This document shows, piece after piece, positions 8,682-18,108 of a stretch of 23,827 bases of DNA; position 1 is the first letter of the stretch, and each line of letters opens with the position of its first letter. The notes below the pieces were generated by a model. The model was not told where the DNA came from. It ran no database searches and saw only the letters and a list, made by a program, of their open reading frames with translations. Source of the stretch: an uncultured Prevotella sp. (GTDB taxonomy: Bacteria > Bacteroidota > Bacteroidia > Bacteroidales > Bacteroidaceae); assembly GCA_902497035.1 (NCBI GenBank), contig CABVDL010000038.1, positions 1 through 23,827 of the forward strand, written 5' to 3'. Position numbers and translations under genes: made by a program.

Positions 8682-11600
8682 ATGCGTAATCTGCGCAACT
8701 TATTAACAGCAACCGCCCTCACGGTTGCTGTTTTCGTACAGGCCCAGCAGGTCGTTCCGGTGGGACGTGGCAGCTACGCCTCCTATACGCCGCTGGCCAA
8801 TTGTCGCAGCACGCGTCACACCGTGGAGTGGGGCAGCTATAAGGGCGACCAGAGCGACTGGATGCGGCGCCGCCAGTTGTATGTCGATGAGCGCGCAGGT
8901 CAGCCCATCCCGACCAATGACTGGTGGACCAACCTCATCACCGAGCCTTACAGCGGCCATCTGTGGAGCTATCCGCAGATGGTGCAGGCCAGTGAGAGCG
9001 GCATCGGCGTGCAGCGCCCGTCCTATTGGATCGACAACGGCACAGAGATGAAGTCAAATACCGTACTCACGGTCTCATCACCCGACTTCCATCCCGCCGC
9101 TGCCGTGGCCACCGCATGGCACGACTGGGACGTGTCTTTTGTCATGGGCGACGGCAACCGGCAGGTTCGCTGCACGCTTGTTCACGGCATGCCTTTTACC
9201 TGGATGGAGCTGGAGGGCGGATGGGACAATGCCCCGGCCGTGGTCTCGCTGGCCAACAGCGACGCGCCCGGTACCGGCTTCGACACCTCGTCGCCCGTCA
9301 CGCTGACCGATGCCGGAGGCAATGCCCTCGTCTCAGGCAGTGAGGCGTCACAGTTTGTGATGACTAAAGGCACCGACCACTACGGCATCTATCTGCCCTC
9401 TAACACTACGGTCACCTGCAGCGGCGGCAAGGCAAGCCTGACATTCAACGGCGGCAGACGGTATGTTGTCGTGGCCATGCTCAACAGTCCGTCCGACCTT
9501 GCCACACTGTCGCCCTATGCCTATACCGTTCCCCGCAAGACCACCGTCTCGTGGGCCTACCAGCGCCGGCAGGGGAAGATGCAGACGTTCTGGGACCTTG
9601 AGGGCGAGTCGCTCAACGGTGGGACGAAACGGATGCTGCAAGGCTTTCTGCCCCATCAGTACCGCGATACGGGCAACGACGGCATGCTGGCCTTCACACG
9701 GCTCGCCTATGCCACGCCGCACGGTCTGCTGAAGATGGCCGAAGGCACGCACTTCGAGATTGACTACAACTTCTACGGCATGTTGCCCTATTGGGGCTTG
9801 CCCACCGATACGGCAGGTGTGCAAAATCCTTTCGACCGCGAAAAGATGGCGGCGATGATTGCCTTTGAGACCGGGCACCAGTCTTTTGGCAACGACACCT
9901 ACTGGGGCGGGAAGAGCCTGACGCAGATGGCCCTCAACATGATGATGGCGCGTGAGATGAACGACAGCACCAACTTCGTGACATGCCGCGACAAACTCAG
10001 GACCGCGCTCGTCAACTGGCTGACCTACACTCCGGGCGAGGAAAGCATGTTCTTCGCGCGCTATGACCGTTGGGGCGGCCTGGTGGGCTACAACACCAGT
10101 TACGACAGCGATACGTTCAACGACCACCATTTCCACTACGGCTATTTCGTCATGGCCAGTGCTTTGCTGGCCTTGGTCGACAAGGACTTCCGTGACCATT
10201 ATGGGCAGATGGCGCGCCTGCTGGCAAAGGACTATGCCAACTGGGACCACGACGACACCGCATACCCTTTCTTCCGCACGCTTGACCCTTGGGCGGGTCA
10301 CAGCTTTGCGGGCGGTATGGGCGACGGCAACGGCAACGGGCAGGAGTCGTCTTCCGAGGCCATGCAGGGCTGGGGTGGCTTGTATCTCCTTGGTGTGGCT
10401 CTCGGCGATGATGCCATGCGCGATGCCGGTATCTTCGGCTGGGTCACAGAAGCCCGTGGCACGGCAGAATACTGGTTTGACCGCCATACCGACCCTGATG
10501 CCGACTATACCTTGGCCAACTATCATCGTGCGACGGCTGACGGTTACAACATTCCGTATTCCAAGTTCACCTCCACCTATACCGGCCCCGACGGCAGCCG
10601 GCAGACGATGACACCGCCATACAACTCCAATCTCACCTGCCATGGGGTAGGGTGGTGGACCTATTTCGGTTGGGATGCCATCTACATGCAGGGCATACAG
10701 TGGATGCCGGTCTCGCCGGCTCTCGACTACCTGTCTGAGAACAAACAGTTTGCCGCATGGGACTACCAGCGCCTGATGCAGGATAAGCTCATAGGCGGTT
10801 GGGCGGAGAACGAGAAAAACAACAACGGCTGGCTTGGTGGCAGCGGGGGCTGGGGCAACGTCGCCCTGAGCTACCTGCAGCGGTCCAATCCTGATGAGGC
10901 CGCACGTATCTTCGATGAGCTTTACGCCAATCCCAACAGCGAGTTTGCGCCTACTGCCACCGTCGGCACCAACGGCATTACCTATTTCGTGACCCACAGC
11001 CACCGCTCTCATGGTGACCTGTCGTGGACGGTGACGGCCGACTGGCCCACCGCACGCTGTTTCGACCGCAACGGCACGCTGACCTATCAGGTGTTCAATC
11101 CGACTGACTCATTGTTGACCGTGACATTCTCCACGGGGTATAAGGCCACGGTACCGCCTCACGAGCTGTTTATCAGTGATGCGCCCGGCCGCAAGGCCGT
11201 GCCTTACATTGAGACCAAGGCTCCGGCTCCCGACCGTCGCGACTCGGTGGCAATGGAGAACATTGCCCTCGGCAAGGCCTGCTATGAGAGTGGGCACGAG
11301 AACGCGGGAACCATGAAGGAGAACGCTACCGACGGCGACCTGACGACGCGCTGGGCCTCCCTGCAGCAGGATAACCAGTGGATTTACGTCGATTTGGGCC
11401 AGTCCTACAGTCTCTATAAGGTGAGACTCTGTTGGGAAGCGGCATATCCCAGCGCATATAAACTGCAGGTCTCAGACGATGCCCGCATATGGAGCGATGT
11501 CAGGAGCGTTACCTCAACGGGCGGCACTGACGAGGTGAAGATGGGTGATGCCTCAGGCCGCTACCTGCGCGTTTATGGCGTCACGAGGGCTACTAATTAC

Positions 11601-12761
11601 GGCATATCGCTTTATGAGATAGAAGTCTATGGGCAGGCTGCCGGCGCATCGCCTTCTGACCTCATTGGCCTGAGGGTGACGGCTGACCGTGACGTGCTAA
11701 AGGAAAACCAGCCCTCACAGCTCAGCGTGGCGGGACTCACGGCCGCGCACAGCTGGCAGCCAATCGATGCCGCCGATGTAAGCTGGTCAAGTCATTATGG
11801 CGATGTGACCGCTGCGGGCGTGTTCACGCCCGACACTTTCGGCATTGTCAGCGTCTACGCGGCATACGGGAATATGCGGCTCAGGCAGACCTTTGCCGTA
11901 GAGGAGGCTCGTGTGGCACAAGCTTTCTCCGTGACACCGGCCGACATCACGATGGCCATCCCTGACGGACGGCAGCAGCTGGAGTATGGGGCCACCGACC
12001 AGTTCATTGATAATGCCACGAAGACCGGCGCACCGCTTGAGGTAGATGCCGGACGGGTCAGTGTGCGGCTGCTGGTCTGTGGTGCCGATACCGTTGAGGC
12101 TACTGCGGCACAGCTCACCTACGACGCGTCCACGCAGACGCTCGCGGCCCATGCCACGGGCCACTATCTGCTGGTTTTCGGCTATGGCGGGCTGCGTGAC
12201 ACCGTGCGGGTACGTGCGGTTGCTTTCACCGACCTCAATCTCGCGCTGCACAAGCCTGTCACAGCCTCGTCGGCCAATGGCGGCAACACGGCGGCCAACA
12301 TTACCGACGGCAGTGACGCGACACGGTGGGAGAGCGAATGGAGCGAGACGCAAGCAACGGTGACCATCGACCTGCGGCAGGTGTACCGGCTCAGCCGGGT
12401 GCGCATAGACTGGGAAGGCGCCAGCGCCGCGGCCTACGACCTGCTCATCTCTAAAGACGGAGAGACGTGGACTAAAGCCAACACCGGCACTGCGTCGGGC
12501 GCGGGCTGGACGGAGGATGATGTCACAGGTGAGGCGCGGTACTTGAAAATAGCCTGCAACACCAAGACGCTCCAAGCCTACGGCTATAGTCTTTACGAGG
12601 TGGAGGTGTACGGCACGGGCATTGTGTCGGGTGTCGGCGGAATAGCAACGATGCAAACTCCTGACAATAGCATTTATAGCCTGTCAGGACAGCGCATGGA
12701 CAGCCGCAGCCTGCCGGCGGGCGTCTATGTGAGCGGCGGAAAAAAGAGGATAAGAAGGTAA
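8682..12761 (+). CDS. GH81 family endo-beta-1,3-glucanase with two F5/8C (CBM32-like) domains
   Basis: 1359 residues. Signal peptide about 1-21 (VAVFVQAQ). Residues about 25-800 are a GH81 catalytic region: the family signature PTNDWWTNLI near residue 78, NDHHFHYGYF with D481 and QESSSEAMQGW with E555 and E559. The spacing of one Asp and two Glu (74 and 4 residues) fits the catalytic set of this inverting family. Residues about 858-985 and 1186-1311 are F5/8-type C domains (NIALGKACYES..., NLALHKPVTASS...), each ending in a SLYE(I/V)EVYG motif, separated by a Big-like region (about 990-1180). The tail (YSLSGQR ... GVYVSGGKKRIRR) is T9SS-like. GH81 enzymes act on long beta-1,3-glucan chains, including insoluble or triple-helical forms. 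It is the last gene of the first block and is followed by the interspersed repeat. Confidence 0.95.
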   Translation: MRNLRNLLTATALTVAVFVQAQQVVPVGRGSYASYTPLANCRSTRHTVEWGSYKGDQSDWMRRRQLYVDERAGQPIPTNDWWTNLITEPYSGHLWSYPQMVQASESGIGVQRPSYWIDNGTEMKSNTVLTVSSPDFHPAAAVATAWHDWDVSFVMGDGNRQVRCTLVHGMPFTWMELEGGWDNAPAVVSLANSDAPGTGFDTSSPVTLTDAGGNALVSGSEASQFVMTKGTDHYGIYLPSNTTVTCSGGKASLTFNGGRRYVVVAMLNSPSDLATLSPYAYTVPRKTTVSWAYQRRQGKMQTFWDLEGESLNGGTKRMLQGFLPHQYRDTGNDGMLAFTRLAYATPHGLLKMAEGTHFEIDYNFYGMLPYWGLPTDTAGVQNPFDREKMAAMIAFETGHQSFGNDTYWGGKSLTQMALNMMMAREMNDSTNFVTCRDKLRTALVNWLTYTPGEESMFFARYDRWGGLVGYNTSYDSDTFNDHHFHYGYFVMASALLALVDKDFRDHYGQMARLLAKDYANWDHDDTAYPFFRTLDPWAGHSFAGGMGDGNGNGQESSSEAMQGWGGLYLLGVALGDDAMRDAGIFGWVTEARGTAEYWFDRHTDPDADYTLANYHRATADGYNIPYSKFTSTYTGPDGSRQTMTPPYNSNLTCHGVGWWTYFGWDAIYMQGIQWMPVSPALDYLSENKQFAAWDYQRLMQDKLIGGWAENEKNNNGWLGGSGGWGNVALSYLQRSNPDEAARIFDELYANPNSEFAPTATVGTNGITYFVTHSHRSHGDLSWTVTADWPTARCFDRNGTLTYQVFNPTDSLLTVTFSTGYKATVPPHELFISDAPGRKAVPYIETKAPAPDRRDSVAMENIALGKACYESGHENAGTMKENATDGDLTTRWASLQQDNQWIYVDLGQSYSLYKVRLCWEAAYPSAYKLQVSDDARIWSDVRSVTSTGGTDEVKMGDASGRYLRVYGVTRATNYGISLYEIEVYGQAAGASPSDLIGLRVTADRDVLKENQPSQLSVAGLTAAHSWQPIDAADVSWSSHYGDVTAAGVFTPDTFGIVSVYAAYGNMRLRQTFAVEEARVAQAFSVTPADITMAIPDGRQQLEYGATDQFIDNATKTGAPLEVDAGRVSVRLLVCGADTVEATAAQLTYDASTQTLAAHATGHYLLVFGYGGLRDTVRVRAVAFTDLNLALHKPVTASSANGGNTAANITDGSDATRWESEWSETQATVTIDLRQVYRLSRVRIDWEGASAAAYDLLISKDGETWTKANTGTASGAGWTEDDVTGEARYLKIACNTKTLQAYGYSLYEVEVYGTGIVSGVGGIATMQTPDNSIYSLSGQRMDSRSLPAGVYVSGGKKRIRR

Positions 12762-12795
12762 TTCTTCTGTTTTGACACACCCTCCTGATAATGTC

Positions 12796-12859
12796 TGTGG
12801 AGGTGTATGCCATCGGTGGCAGTGTAGTGGCCGGCCTGGTGCCGGCCACCAGCCGCCGG
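12796..12859 (+). repeat. 64-bp interspersed REP-like palindromic repeat, copy 2
   Basis: It is a direct match to the reverse complement of 1-64, nearly identical across 12815-12859. Inverted arms GTGGCCGGC (12827-12835) and GCCGGCCAC (12841-12849) surround a CTGGT loop. It lies 34 bases after the GH81 stop, where the hairpin could act as a transcription or mRNA-decay barrier, although no T-run follows. The forward frame from the ATG at 12791 reads ...GGSVVAGLVPATSRRYG. The continuing frame to 12985 has no recognisable domain. Confidence 0.75.
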
Positions 12860-12966
12860 TATGGCATTTCCCCACGAAACAGCGCAATCTGCGTGAGCGT
12901 AATCGTTTTTTTAGGGCAGGATAACATTTTCTTTGCAATGAGACGGGATTATCCGCGGAAATTCAT

Positions 12967-12974
12967 TAAATTTG
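12967..12974 (+). promoter_or_regulatory. Candidate -7 promoter element (TAAATTTG) for the regulator gene
   Basis: It matches TAnnTTTG and lies 34 bases upstream of the regulator ATG at 13009, in the AT-rich part of the 247-base gap after GH81. No TTTG is seen at the right -33 distance; the nearest, at 12932-12935, is too far upstream. It would give the regulator its own transcript. Confidence 0.45.
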
Positions 12975-13008
12975 CCCGTGAATAATATGCTTCCATTGTA
13001 CAGACATC

Positions 13009-14673
13009 ATGCCTTTTAAACAATATACATACTTAATTGTCGCGCTGTTTCTATGCGTTTTCACGCTTTCTGCTCCGGCCCAGACGGCTGGTGACGTGAA
13101 GCGCGTGTTTACGGAACTGGATTCTGTGATTGCCCATGCCCCGCAGTTTGAGGCAAGGAAGAAAGCGCGGCTTGCAGCATTGGGCAAGCAGTTGGACGCA
13201 ACGCGCAACCGTGAGACGCAGTATCTGCTCAACATGCGCCTTTACGAGGAATACCGGTCCTATCAGAACGACTCGGCACTGGCATGTCTCTCGCGCAACC
13301 TGTTGATTGCCCGCCGGCAGCATGATGCCGACCGTGAGGCCAACTGCCTGTCACTGATGGCTTACCAGAGCGCGTCGGTGGGACGGTTTACTGATGCCGA
13401 AGCCTTGCTGCAGCGTGTCGGCAACCGCGGACTGAGCCGACAGACGCTTTACAATTATTACCGGGCACTCAACTATGTCTACAGTGAGGAAAGTTACTTT
13501 TCGGGCGTGAAGAGCATCCGTGACAGTCTGGCTGTCGAGGCGGGACAATACGAGGCCAGACTCTTTGAGATTGCCGACAAGCGGTCGGCGGCCTACAAGG
13601 AACTGCTATGCGGCTCGCTGTTCAACAACGGCAAGTGGGATGCCGCCATGCGCGTCAACGATGAATGGCTGGCGATGACCCCCGAAAGCAGCCGCGAGTT
13701 TGCCATTGTGGCTTATTACCGCTACCTGATTTTCAACGCCAAGGGCAACGTCAGGGCTGCCGTTTACTGGGCCGGGCGGTCAGCTATATGCGACGTGCGC
13801 CATTCCGTGATGGACCAGGGCTCACTGTGGTCGGTGGCCGACATGATTAGTGGCACCGACATCGACAGGTCGTACAACTACATCCGCTATTCATGGCAAT
13901 GCTCCCTGTTTTTTGGCACCAATAAGCGCACGGCGCAAATCTCGCCCGTCCTGGGCAATATCGAGCTGGCCTATCAGAAGAAACTGCACTCGGCCAACAT
14001 TTGGCTGGCCATCATCAGCACGTGTGCGGTGCTGCTGGCCGTTGTTTCCCTACTCATGCTGTTCTACAGCAACAGGCAGCGGCGCAATCTTGCCGTGGCG
14101 CGCAACCGCTTGAGGACCCGCAACGACCAGTTGCAGGAAAGTTTTCGGCAAATCAAGGCCTCATGCGAGCGGCTGGCTGCGGTCAACGGTCAGCTGCATG
14201 AGAGCGACCAGGTGAAGGAAGCCTATATAGCCCGTTTCTTCGCCCTCTGCTCCGACTATATCGACCGGTTGGAGGAGCTGCGAAAGCGAACCAACCGAAT
14301 GATCAAGGCCCGTCAGACCGACGAGCTTTACCAGATGACGCGCTCAACCGAGCAGAAAGATAAGGATATAGAGGAACTCTATGACCATTTCGACAGCACG
14401 TTCATCAACCTGTTTCCTACCTTTGTCGACGACTTCAACGCCCTGCTGCGTCCCGAGTGCCGCATCACGCCACCGGCCGACGGCAAGCTCAACACCATTC
14501 TGCGCATCTTCGCACTTATCCGCCTGGGCTTCGACGACAGCGGCAAGATAGCCGAGTTCCTGCGCTATTCGGTCAACACCATCTACAACTATAGGGCACG
14601 CACGAAGAACGGCGCTATCAGCGACCGTGACAATTTTGAGCAGAAGGTCAAGAACCTGGGCCGCATCAAGTGA
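13009..14673 (+). CDS. DUF6377-type membrane-anchored PUL regulator (TPR sensor, C-terminal HTH)
   Basis: 554 residues. Signal peptide or first membrane segment 1-25 (SAPAQ). Residues about 30-320 are alpha-helical with a TPR-like pattern (for example 105-140 and 205-260) and would lie in the periplasm. One transmembrane helix spans about 328-352, followed by a basic stop-transfer (NRQRR) and a coiled coil (about 357-460). Residues about 465-554 form the conserved C-terminal region, with a helix-turn-helix-like part around 495-530 (IRLGFDDSGKIAEFLRYSVNTIYNYRAR is split here as IRLGFDDSGKIAEF and SVNTIYNYRAR). Such proteins typically sit next to SusC/SusD genes in Bacteroidales in place of a hybrid two-component system or ECF sigma/anti-sigma pair. 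It lies between the two PUL blocks and probably activates both in response to a periplasmic oligosaccharide; direct DNA binding from the membrane is inferred. Confidence 0.85.
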   Translation: MPFKQYTYLIVALFLCVFTLSAPAQTAGDVKRVFTELDSVIAHAPQFEARKKARLAALGKQLDATRNRETQYLLNMRLYEEYRSYQNDSALACLSRNLLIARRQHDADREANCLSLMAYQSASVGRFTDAEALLQRVGNRGLSRQTLYNYYRALNYVYSEESYFSGVKSIRDSLAVEAGQYEARLFEIADKRSAAYKELLCGSLFNNGKWDAAMRVNDEWLAMTPESSREFAIVAYYRYLIFNAKGNVRAAVYWAGRSAICDVRHSVMDQGSLWSVADMISGTDIDRSYNYIRYSWQCSLFFGTNKRTAQISPVLGNIELAYQKKLHSANIWLAIISTCAVLLAVVSLLMLFYSNRQRRNLAVARNRLRTRNDQLQESFRQIKASCERLAAVNGQLHESDQVKEAYIARFFALCSDYIDRLEELRKRTNRMIKARQTDELYQMTRSTEQKDKDIEELYDHFDSTFINLFPTFVDDFNALLRPECRITPPADGKLNTILRIFALIRLGFDDSGKIAEFLRYSVNTIYNYRARTKNGAISDRDNFEQKVKNLGRIK

Positions 14674-14779
14674 ACTGACTTCACCATTTGCTTCATGTCT
14701 TGTCCACTTTTCAAGAACCGCAGTGGACTGGTAACTGCTTATGTGTCAGCGTGAGCCGACTGTGCGACGGTTGTATCAG

Positions 14780-14789
14780 TCCACTTTTT
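14780..14789 (+). promoter_or_regulatory. Repeated TCCACTTTT(T) motif upstream of susC, candidate operator
   Basis: TCCACTTTTT occurs at 14780-14789, TCCACTTTT at 14703-14711, and TCCACTTTTT at 226-235 upstream of the first PUL gene. GTGGAC at 14722-14727 is an inverted copy of its core, so GTCCAC...GTGGAC forms an inverted repeat at 14702-14727. The copies at 226 and 14780 end 46 and 34 bases before their -7 elements. I did not see the motif upstream of the regulator gene. It is a candidate binding site for the DUF6377 regulator. Confidence 0.35.
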
Positions 14790-14823
14790 CATCCCCTTGA
14801 AATCTATCAAGCCTTAATTTAAT

Positions 14824-14831
14824 TAACTTTG
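14824..14831 (+). promoter_or_regulatory. Candidate -7 promoter element (TAACTTTG) for the susC operon
   Basis: It is a perfect match to TAnnTTTG, 84 bases before the susC ATG. A TTG at 14797-14799 could be a weak -33 element, with spacing (24 bases) longer than usual. The resulting leader of about 75-80 bases would contain the hairpin at 14850-14864. Confidence 0.55.
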
Positions 14832-14849
14832 CACTGTCCGTCGGATGTC

Positions 14850-14864
14850 CCGCCTTTGTGGCGG
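14850..14864 (+). promoter_or_regulatory. GC-rich hairpin in the susC leader
   Basis: CCGCC (14850-14854), loop TTTGT and GGCGG (14860-14864) form a stable stem in an otherwise AT-rich leader between the -7 element and the susC start. No T-run follows, so it is not a simple terminator. A role in mRNA stability or regulatory RNA pairing is possible but not shown. Confidence 0.35.
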
Positions 14865-14915
14865 CAGGGCGGCAGCAACATTGTTAATCAAAACCAAAAC
14901 TAATTCTTTTCACTT

Positions 14916-17900
14916 ATGAGACAAGCAAGAATAATGGCCTTATTGGTGGCTTTCCTGTTTTCTGTGGTGACGATGGCTCAGAATACGACGTATTCGGGTA
15001 CTGTTGTCGATAACACAGGTGAGCCGGTGATAGGAGCCTCCGTCCTGGAGAAAGGTACCTCCCGCGGTGCTGTCACCGACCTTGACGGAAACTTTAATTT
15101 CAAAGGCAACGCCGGTGCTCGCCTTGTCATCTCCTACATTGGCTATGTGACGCAGGAAGTTGGGGGGGGCCAGAACCTGAGAATTACCTTGAAGGAGGAC
15201 CAGAAGAGCCTTAACGAGGTGGTGGTCGTAGGTTATGGCGTCCAGAAGAAAAGCGTTGTGACGGCCTCTATCGCCAAGGTCAACGCAGACGATTTGGAGA
15301 AAGCAGCTCCGCTGCGTATCGACAATGCCCTGAAGGGTCTGGCCTCCGGTGTGACGGTCACATCGGCGAGCGGCCAGCCGGGAGCTGCTGCCCGCATACG
15401 CATCCGCGGTGTGGGCACCATCAACAACTCCGACCCGCTGTATATTGTCGACGGCATGCCTATCGAGGGCGGGCTCGACATGATCAATCCTGCCGACATT
15501 GAGAGCATGGAAGTGCTGAAGGATGCCGCCTCGGGTGCCATCTATGGTGCGCGCGCCGCCAATGGTGTGGTGCTGGTCACCACCAAAACCGGCAAGCTGG
15601 GCAAGGCCCGGGTCAACTACAATTTCTCCTACGGCTGGCAGAGCAAGTGGAAGAAACGCGACATCCTCAATGCAACGGAGTATGCCACGATGATCAACGA
15701 GGGACTGGTCAATGCAGGCCGCGCGCCGCGCTATGCTGACCCTTACAAATGTGGCGTGGGCACCGACTGGCAGGACCTCGTGTTCAACGACAATGCGCCG
15801 GTGATGAACCACGATGTCAGTGTCAGCGGCGCCAGTGATGCCGTGAAGTATTATCTGTCGGCAGCCTACTACACGCAGGACGGTATCATCGGCGGCAATT
15901 TCGGGCGAAGCAACTACGACCGTCTGACCCTCCGCTCCAACACCACCTACACCATCTTCGACTCGTCGAAGGAGCGCAACTGGCTCAACAAGCTCACGGC
16001 AACGGTCAACGTGTCTTACGGACGTACCCACAGCACCTCGATAGAGACCAACTCTACCTACGGCAGTGTGCTCGGCTCGGCGCTCGCCCTGTCGCCTGTC
16101 CTCACCCCGACGCTCAACGGCAAAGCCGCGTTGGAGCATATCCGCAACATGACGGCACAATACAGCCAGTATGTGCCGATGTACACCGGCCGCACCGACG
16201 CCAATGGCGTGAGGGAGGTCTTTATGTTGCCTGGCAGCGACTACAACGAAATGGGCAACCCGCTGGCCATCCTGTCGCTTCCTGGTGAGAAATGGCACAG
16301 CAGCAAACTCGTGGCCAACTTCAAGGGCGACCTCCAGATCTGGGACGGCCTGGTCTACCATATCAACTACTCCGCCGACCAGAGCTGGTGGGGCAGCGAC
16401 GGCTACACACCTATATATTATATCCGCCAGGGCTACTCCTCCGACAAGACCACGGCCTCCTCGGCCAAGTACGAGAGCACTGTGTGGCAGATTGAGAACA
16501 CGGTGAGCTATGATAAGGTACTCGGCGACCACACGTTCAACGTGGTGCTGGGCCAGAGCGCCAAGAAATACAAGGGCAGCTACGTCAGCGGCAGCCGAGA
16601 GGACCTGATAAGCCTTGATCGCCCGTATATCGATGCCGCCACCGGCCAGGCCAAGGACGGGAAGATGAGTGTGTCGGGCGCTCCCTACGATGAGAGCACG
16701 CTGGCCTCGCTCTTCGGCCGCGTGTCGTACAACTATGCCGAACGCTACATGGCGCAGTTCACCGTGCGCCGTGACGGCAGCTCCCACTTCGGCTCCAACA
16801 ACCACTACGCCACCTTCCCCTCGTTCTCGCTGGGCTGGAACATCACCAACGAACCGTATCTCAAGGCTCCGGCATGGCTGTCGAATGCCAAGCTGCGCTT
16901 CTCGTGGGGTAAGAACGGCAACGAGAACATCGGCAACTTCCTCTATGTCGTGACCGCCGCCACCGGCAGCAACAACAATTATCTCCTTGGCCGCAACGAG
17001 ATGTCTGCCACCGGATCCAAGGCCAGCGGACTGCCCAACGCCAACCTGAAATGGGAGGAGAGCGAGCAGACCGACCTCGGCCTCGACCTCGGCTTCTTCA
17101 GCAATGCCCTTACCTTCACGGTCGACTACTATGTGAAGAAGACCAACGGCATGCTGCTGCAGATGCCTATTCCTTCCTACATCGGCGAGAACAAGCCGTG
17201 GGGCAACGTCGGCAAGATGAGAAACTCCGGCGTAGAGTTTGAGGCCAGTTACAAATGGCACATTGCCGACGCTCATTTCCGCGTGAGCGGCAACCTGAGC
17301 TACTTGAAAAATAAACTGGTGGATTACGGCAATGAGACCGGCTATGCCAACTACGACAGCTTTGGCACGCTCGGCACCATTACGCGCGCAGAGAACGGTC
17401 ACCCCTTCCCCTTCTTCTACGGTTTCAAGACGGCCGGAATCTTCCAGACGCAGGATGAGGTCAACAGCTATGTCAACAGCAACGGCGAGCTGATGCAGCC
17501 ACACGCCCAGCCGGGTGACGTGAGGGTGGTGGATGTCAACGGTGACGGTGTCATCGACGACAGGGACCAGACCGACATCGGCAAGGGTATGCCGTCATGG
17601 ACCTATGGTCTCAACTTCACGTTCGACTGGAGGGGCTTCGACTTTTCCATGATGCTGCAGGGTGTCTGGGGCAACAAGGTGTTTGACGCCACCCGCCGCA
17701 CTGATATCGAGAGCATCAACCTGCCCACCTACATGCTCGGACGCTGGACCGGTCCCGGCACGAGCGACAAGTATCCCATCTTCCGCCTGGGCGACAGCAG
17801 CAACGACGGTCTTAACCTCCGTTCGTCCGACCTGTTCCTCTTCTCCGGCGATTACCTGCGCCTGAAGAATCTGCAGGTGGGCTACACCCTGCCGCAGACA

Positions 17901-18083
17901 CTCACCCGCCACATCCGCATAGAGAGGCTCCGTGTGTTCTTCGCCGCTGAGAACTTGCTCACCTTCACCAAATATCCCGGTCTTGATCCGGAAATCTCTT
18001 CGGGCGGTACGTCGCTTGGCGTTGATTATGGTGTCTATCCGCAGGCGCGTACATTTACCGTCGGTGTCAATCTTGGATTCTAA
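14916..18083 (+). CDS. susC: SusC-family TonB-dependent outer-membrane transporter
   Basis: 1055 residues. Signal peptide 1-21 (TMAQ). Residues about 24-95 form a carboxypeptidase-regulatory-like domain (YSGTVVDNTGEPVIGASV ... GAVTDLDGNF). The SusC hallmark SLNEVVVVGYG is at 98-108, followed by the plug (about 109-225: IRIRGVGTINNSDPLYIVDG, ASGAIYGARAANGVVLVTTK) and a long beta-barrel ending in an aromatic (VGVNLGF). There is no N-terminal STN signalling domain, which fits control by a DUF6377 regulator rather than an anti-sigma factor. With SusD, 25 bases downstream, it would form the pedal-bin importer for beta-1,3-gluco-oligosaccharides, powered by TonB-ExbBD. An 8-base G run at 15162-15169 encodes Gly83-85; a slip there would truncate the protein near its start. 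Confidence 0.96.
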   Translation: MRQARIMALLVAFLFSVVTMAQNTTYSGTVVDNTGEPVIGASVLEKGTSRGAVTDLDGNFNFKGNAGARLVISYIGYVTQEVGGGQNLRITLKEDQKSLNEVVVVGYGVQKKSVVTASIAKVNADDLEKAAPLRIDNALKGLASGVTVTSASGQPGAAARIRIRGVGTINNSDPLYIVDGMPIEGGLDMINPADIESMEVLKDAASGAIYGARAANGVVLVTTKTGKLGKARVNYNFSYGWQSKWKKRDILNATEYATMINEGLVNAGRAPRYADPYKCGVGTDWQDLVFNDNAPVMNHDVSVSGASDAVKYYLSAAYYTQDGIIGGNFGRSNYDRLTLRSNTTYTIFDSSKERNWLNKLTATVNVSYGRTHSTSIETNSTYGSVLGSALALSPVLTPTLNGKAALEHIRNMTAQYSQYVPMYTGRTDANGVREVFMLPGSDYNEMGNPLAILSLPGEKWHSSKLVANFKGDLQIWDGLVYHINYSADQSWWGSDGYTPIYYIRQGYSSDKTTASSAKYESTVWQIENTVSYDKVLGDHTFNVVLGQSAKKYKGSYVSGSREDLISLDRPYIDAATGQAKDGKMSVSGAPYDESTLASLFGRVSYNYAERYMAQFTVRRDGSSHFGSNNHYATFPSFSLGWNITNEPYLKAPAWLSNAKLRFSWGKNGNENIGNFLYVVTAATGSNNNYLLGRNEMSATGSKASGLPNANLKWEESEQTDLGLDLGFFSNALTFTVDYYVKKTNGMLLQMPIPSYIGENKPWGNVGKMRNSGVEFEASYKWHIADAHFRVSGNLSYLKNKLVDYGNETGYANYDSFGTLGTITRAENGHPFPFFYGFKTAGIFQTQDEVNSYVNSNGELMQPHAQPGDVRVVDVNGDGVIDDRDQTDIGKGMPSWTYGLNFTFDWRGFDFSMMLQGVWGNKVFDATRRTDIESINLPTYMLGRWTGPGTSDKYPIFRLGDSSNDGLNLRSSDLFLFSGDYLRLKNLQVGYTLPQTLTRHIRIERLRVFFAAENLLTFTKYPGLDPEISSGGTSLGVDYGVYPQARTFTVGVNLGF
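15162..15169 (+). repeat. G8 homopolymer tract within susC
   Basis: Eight consecutive G bases lie between TT and CC, about 250 bases into the susC reading frame, and encode three glycines at the edge of the N-terminal domain. G tracts of this length are typical slipped-strand sites. The frame is intact in this sequence. Confidence 0.8.
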
Positions 18084-18108
18084 CTCTTCTAATTTAGCAT
18101 AAAACAAA

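Noticed and set aside
9348..11012. 554-residue minus-strand open frame opposite the GH81 gene
   Set aside because: It overlaps the catalytic region of GH81 with all its family motifs and shows no recognisable domain of its own.
12791..12985. 64-residue open frame covering repeat copy 2
   Set aside because: Its first part is the interspersed repeat and the rest runs through the regulator promoter with no domain. I treat it as a repeat, while noting that the repeat's reading frame is shared between copies.
14698..14757. 19-codon open frame between the regulator and susC
   Set aside because: It is short, without a recognisable pattern, and covers the putative operator repeats; nothing supports translation.
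14940..17504. 854-residue open frame on the minus strand opposite susC
   Set aside because: It is the antisense shadow of a clearly real SusC gene in GC-rich, codon-biased DNA; the translation is low in complexity and has no domain or signal peptide.
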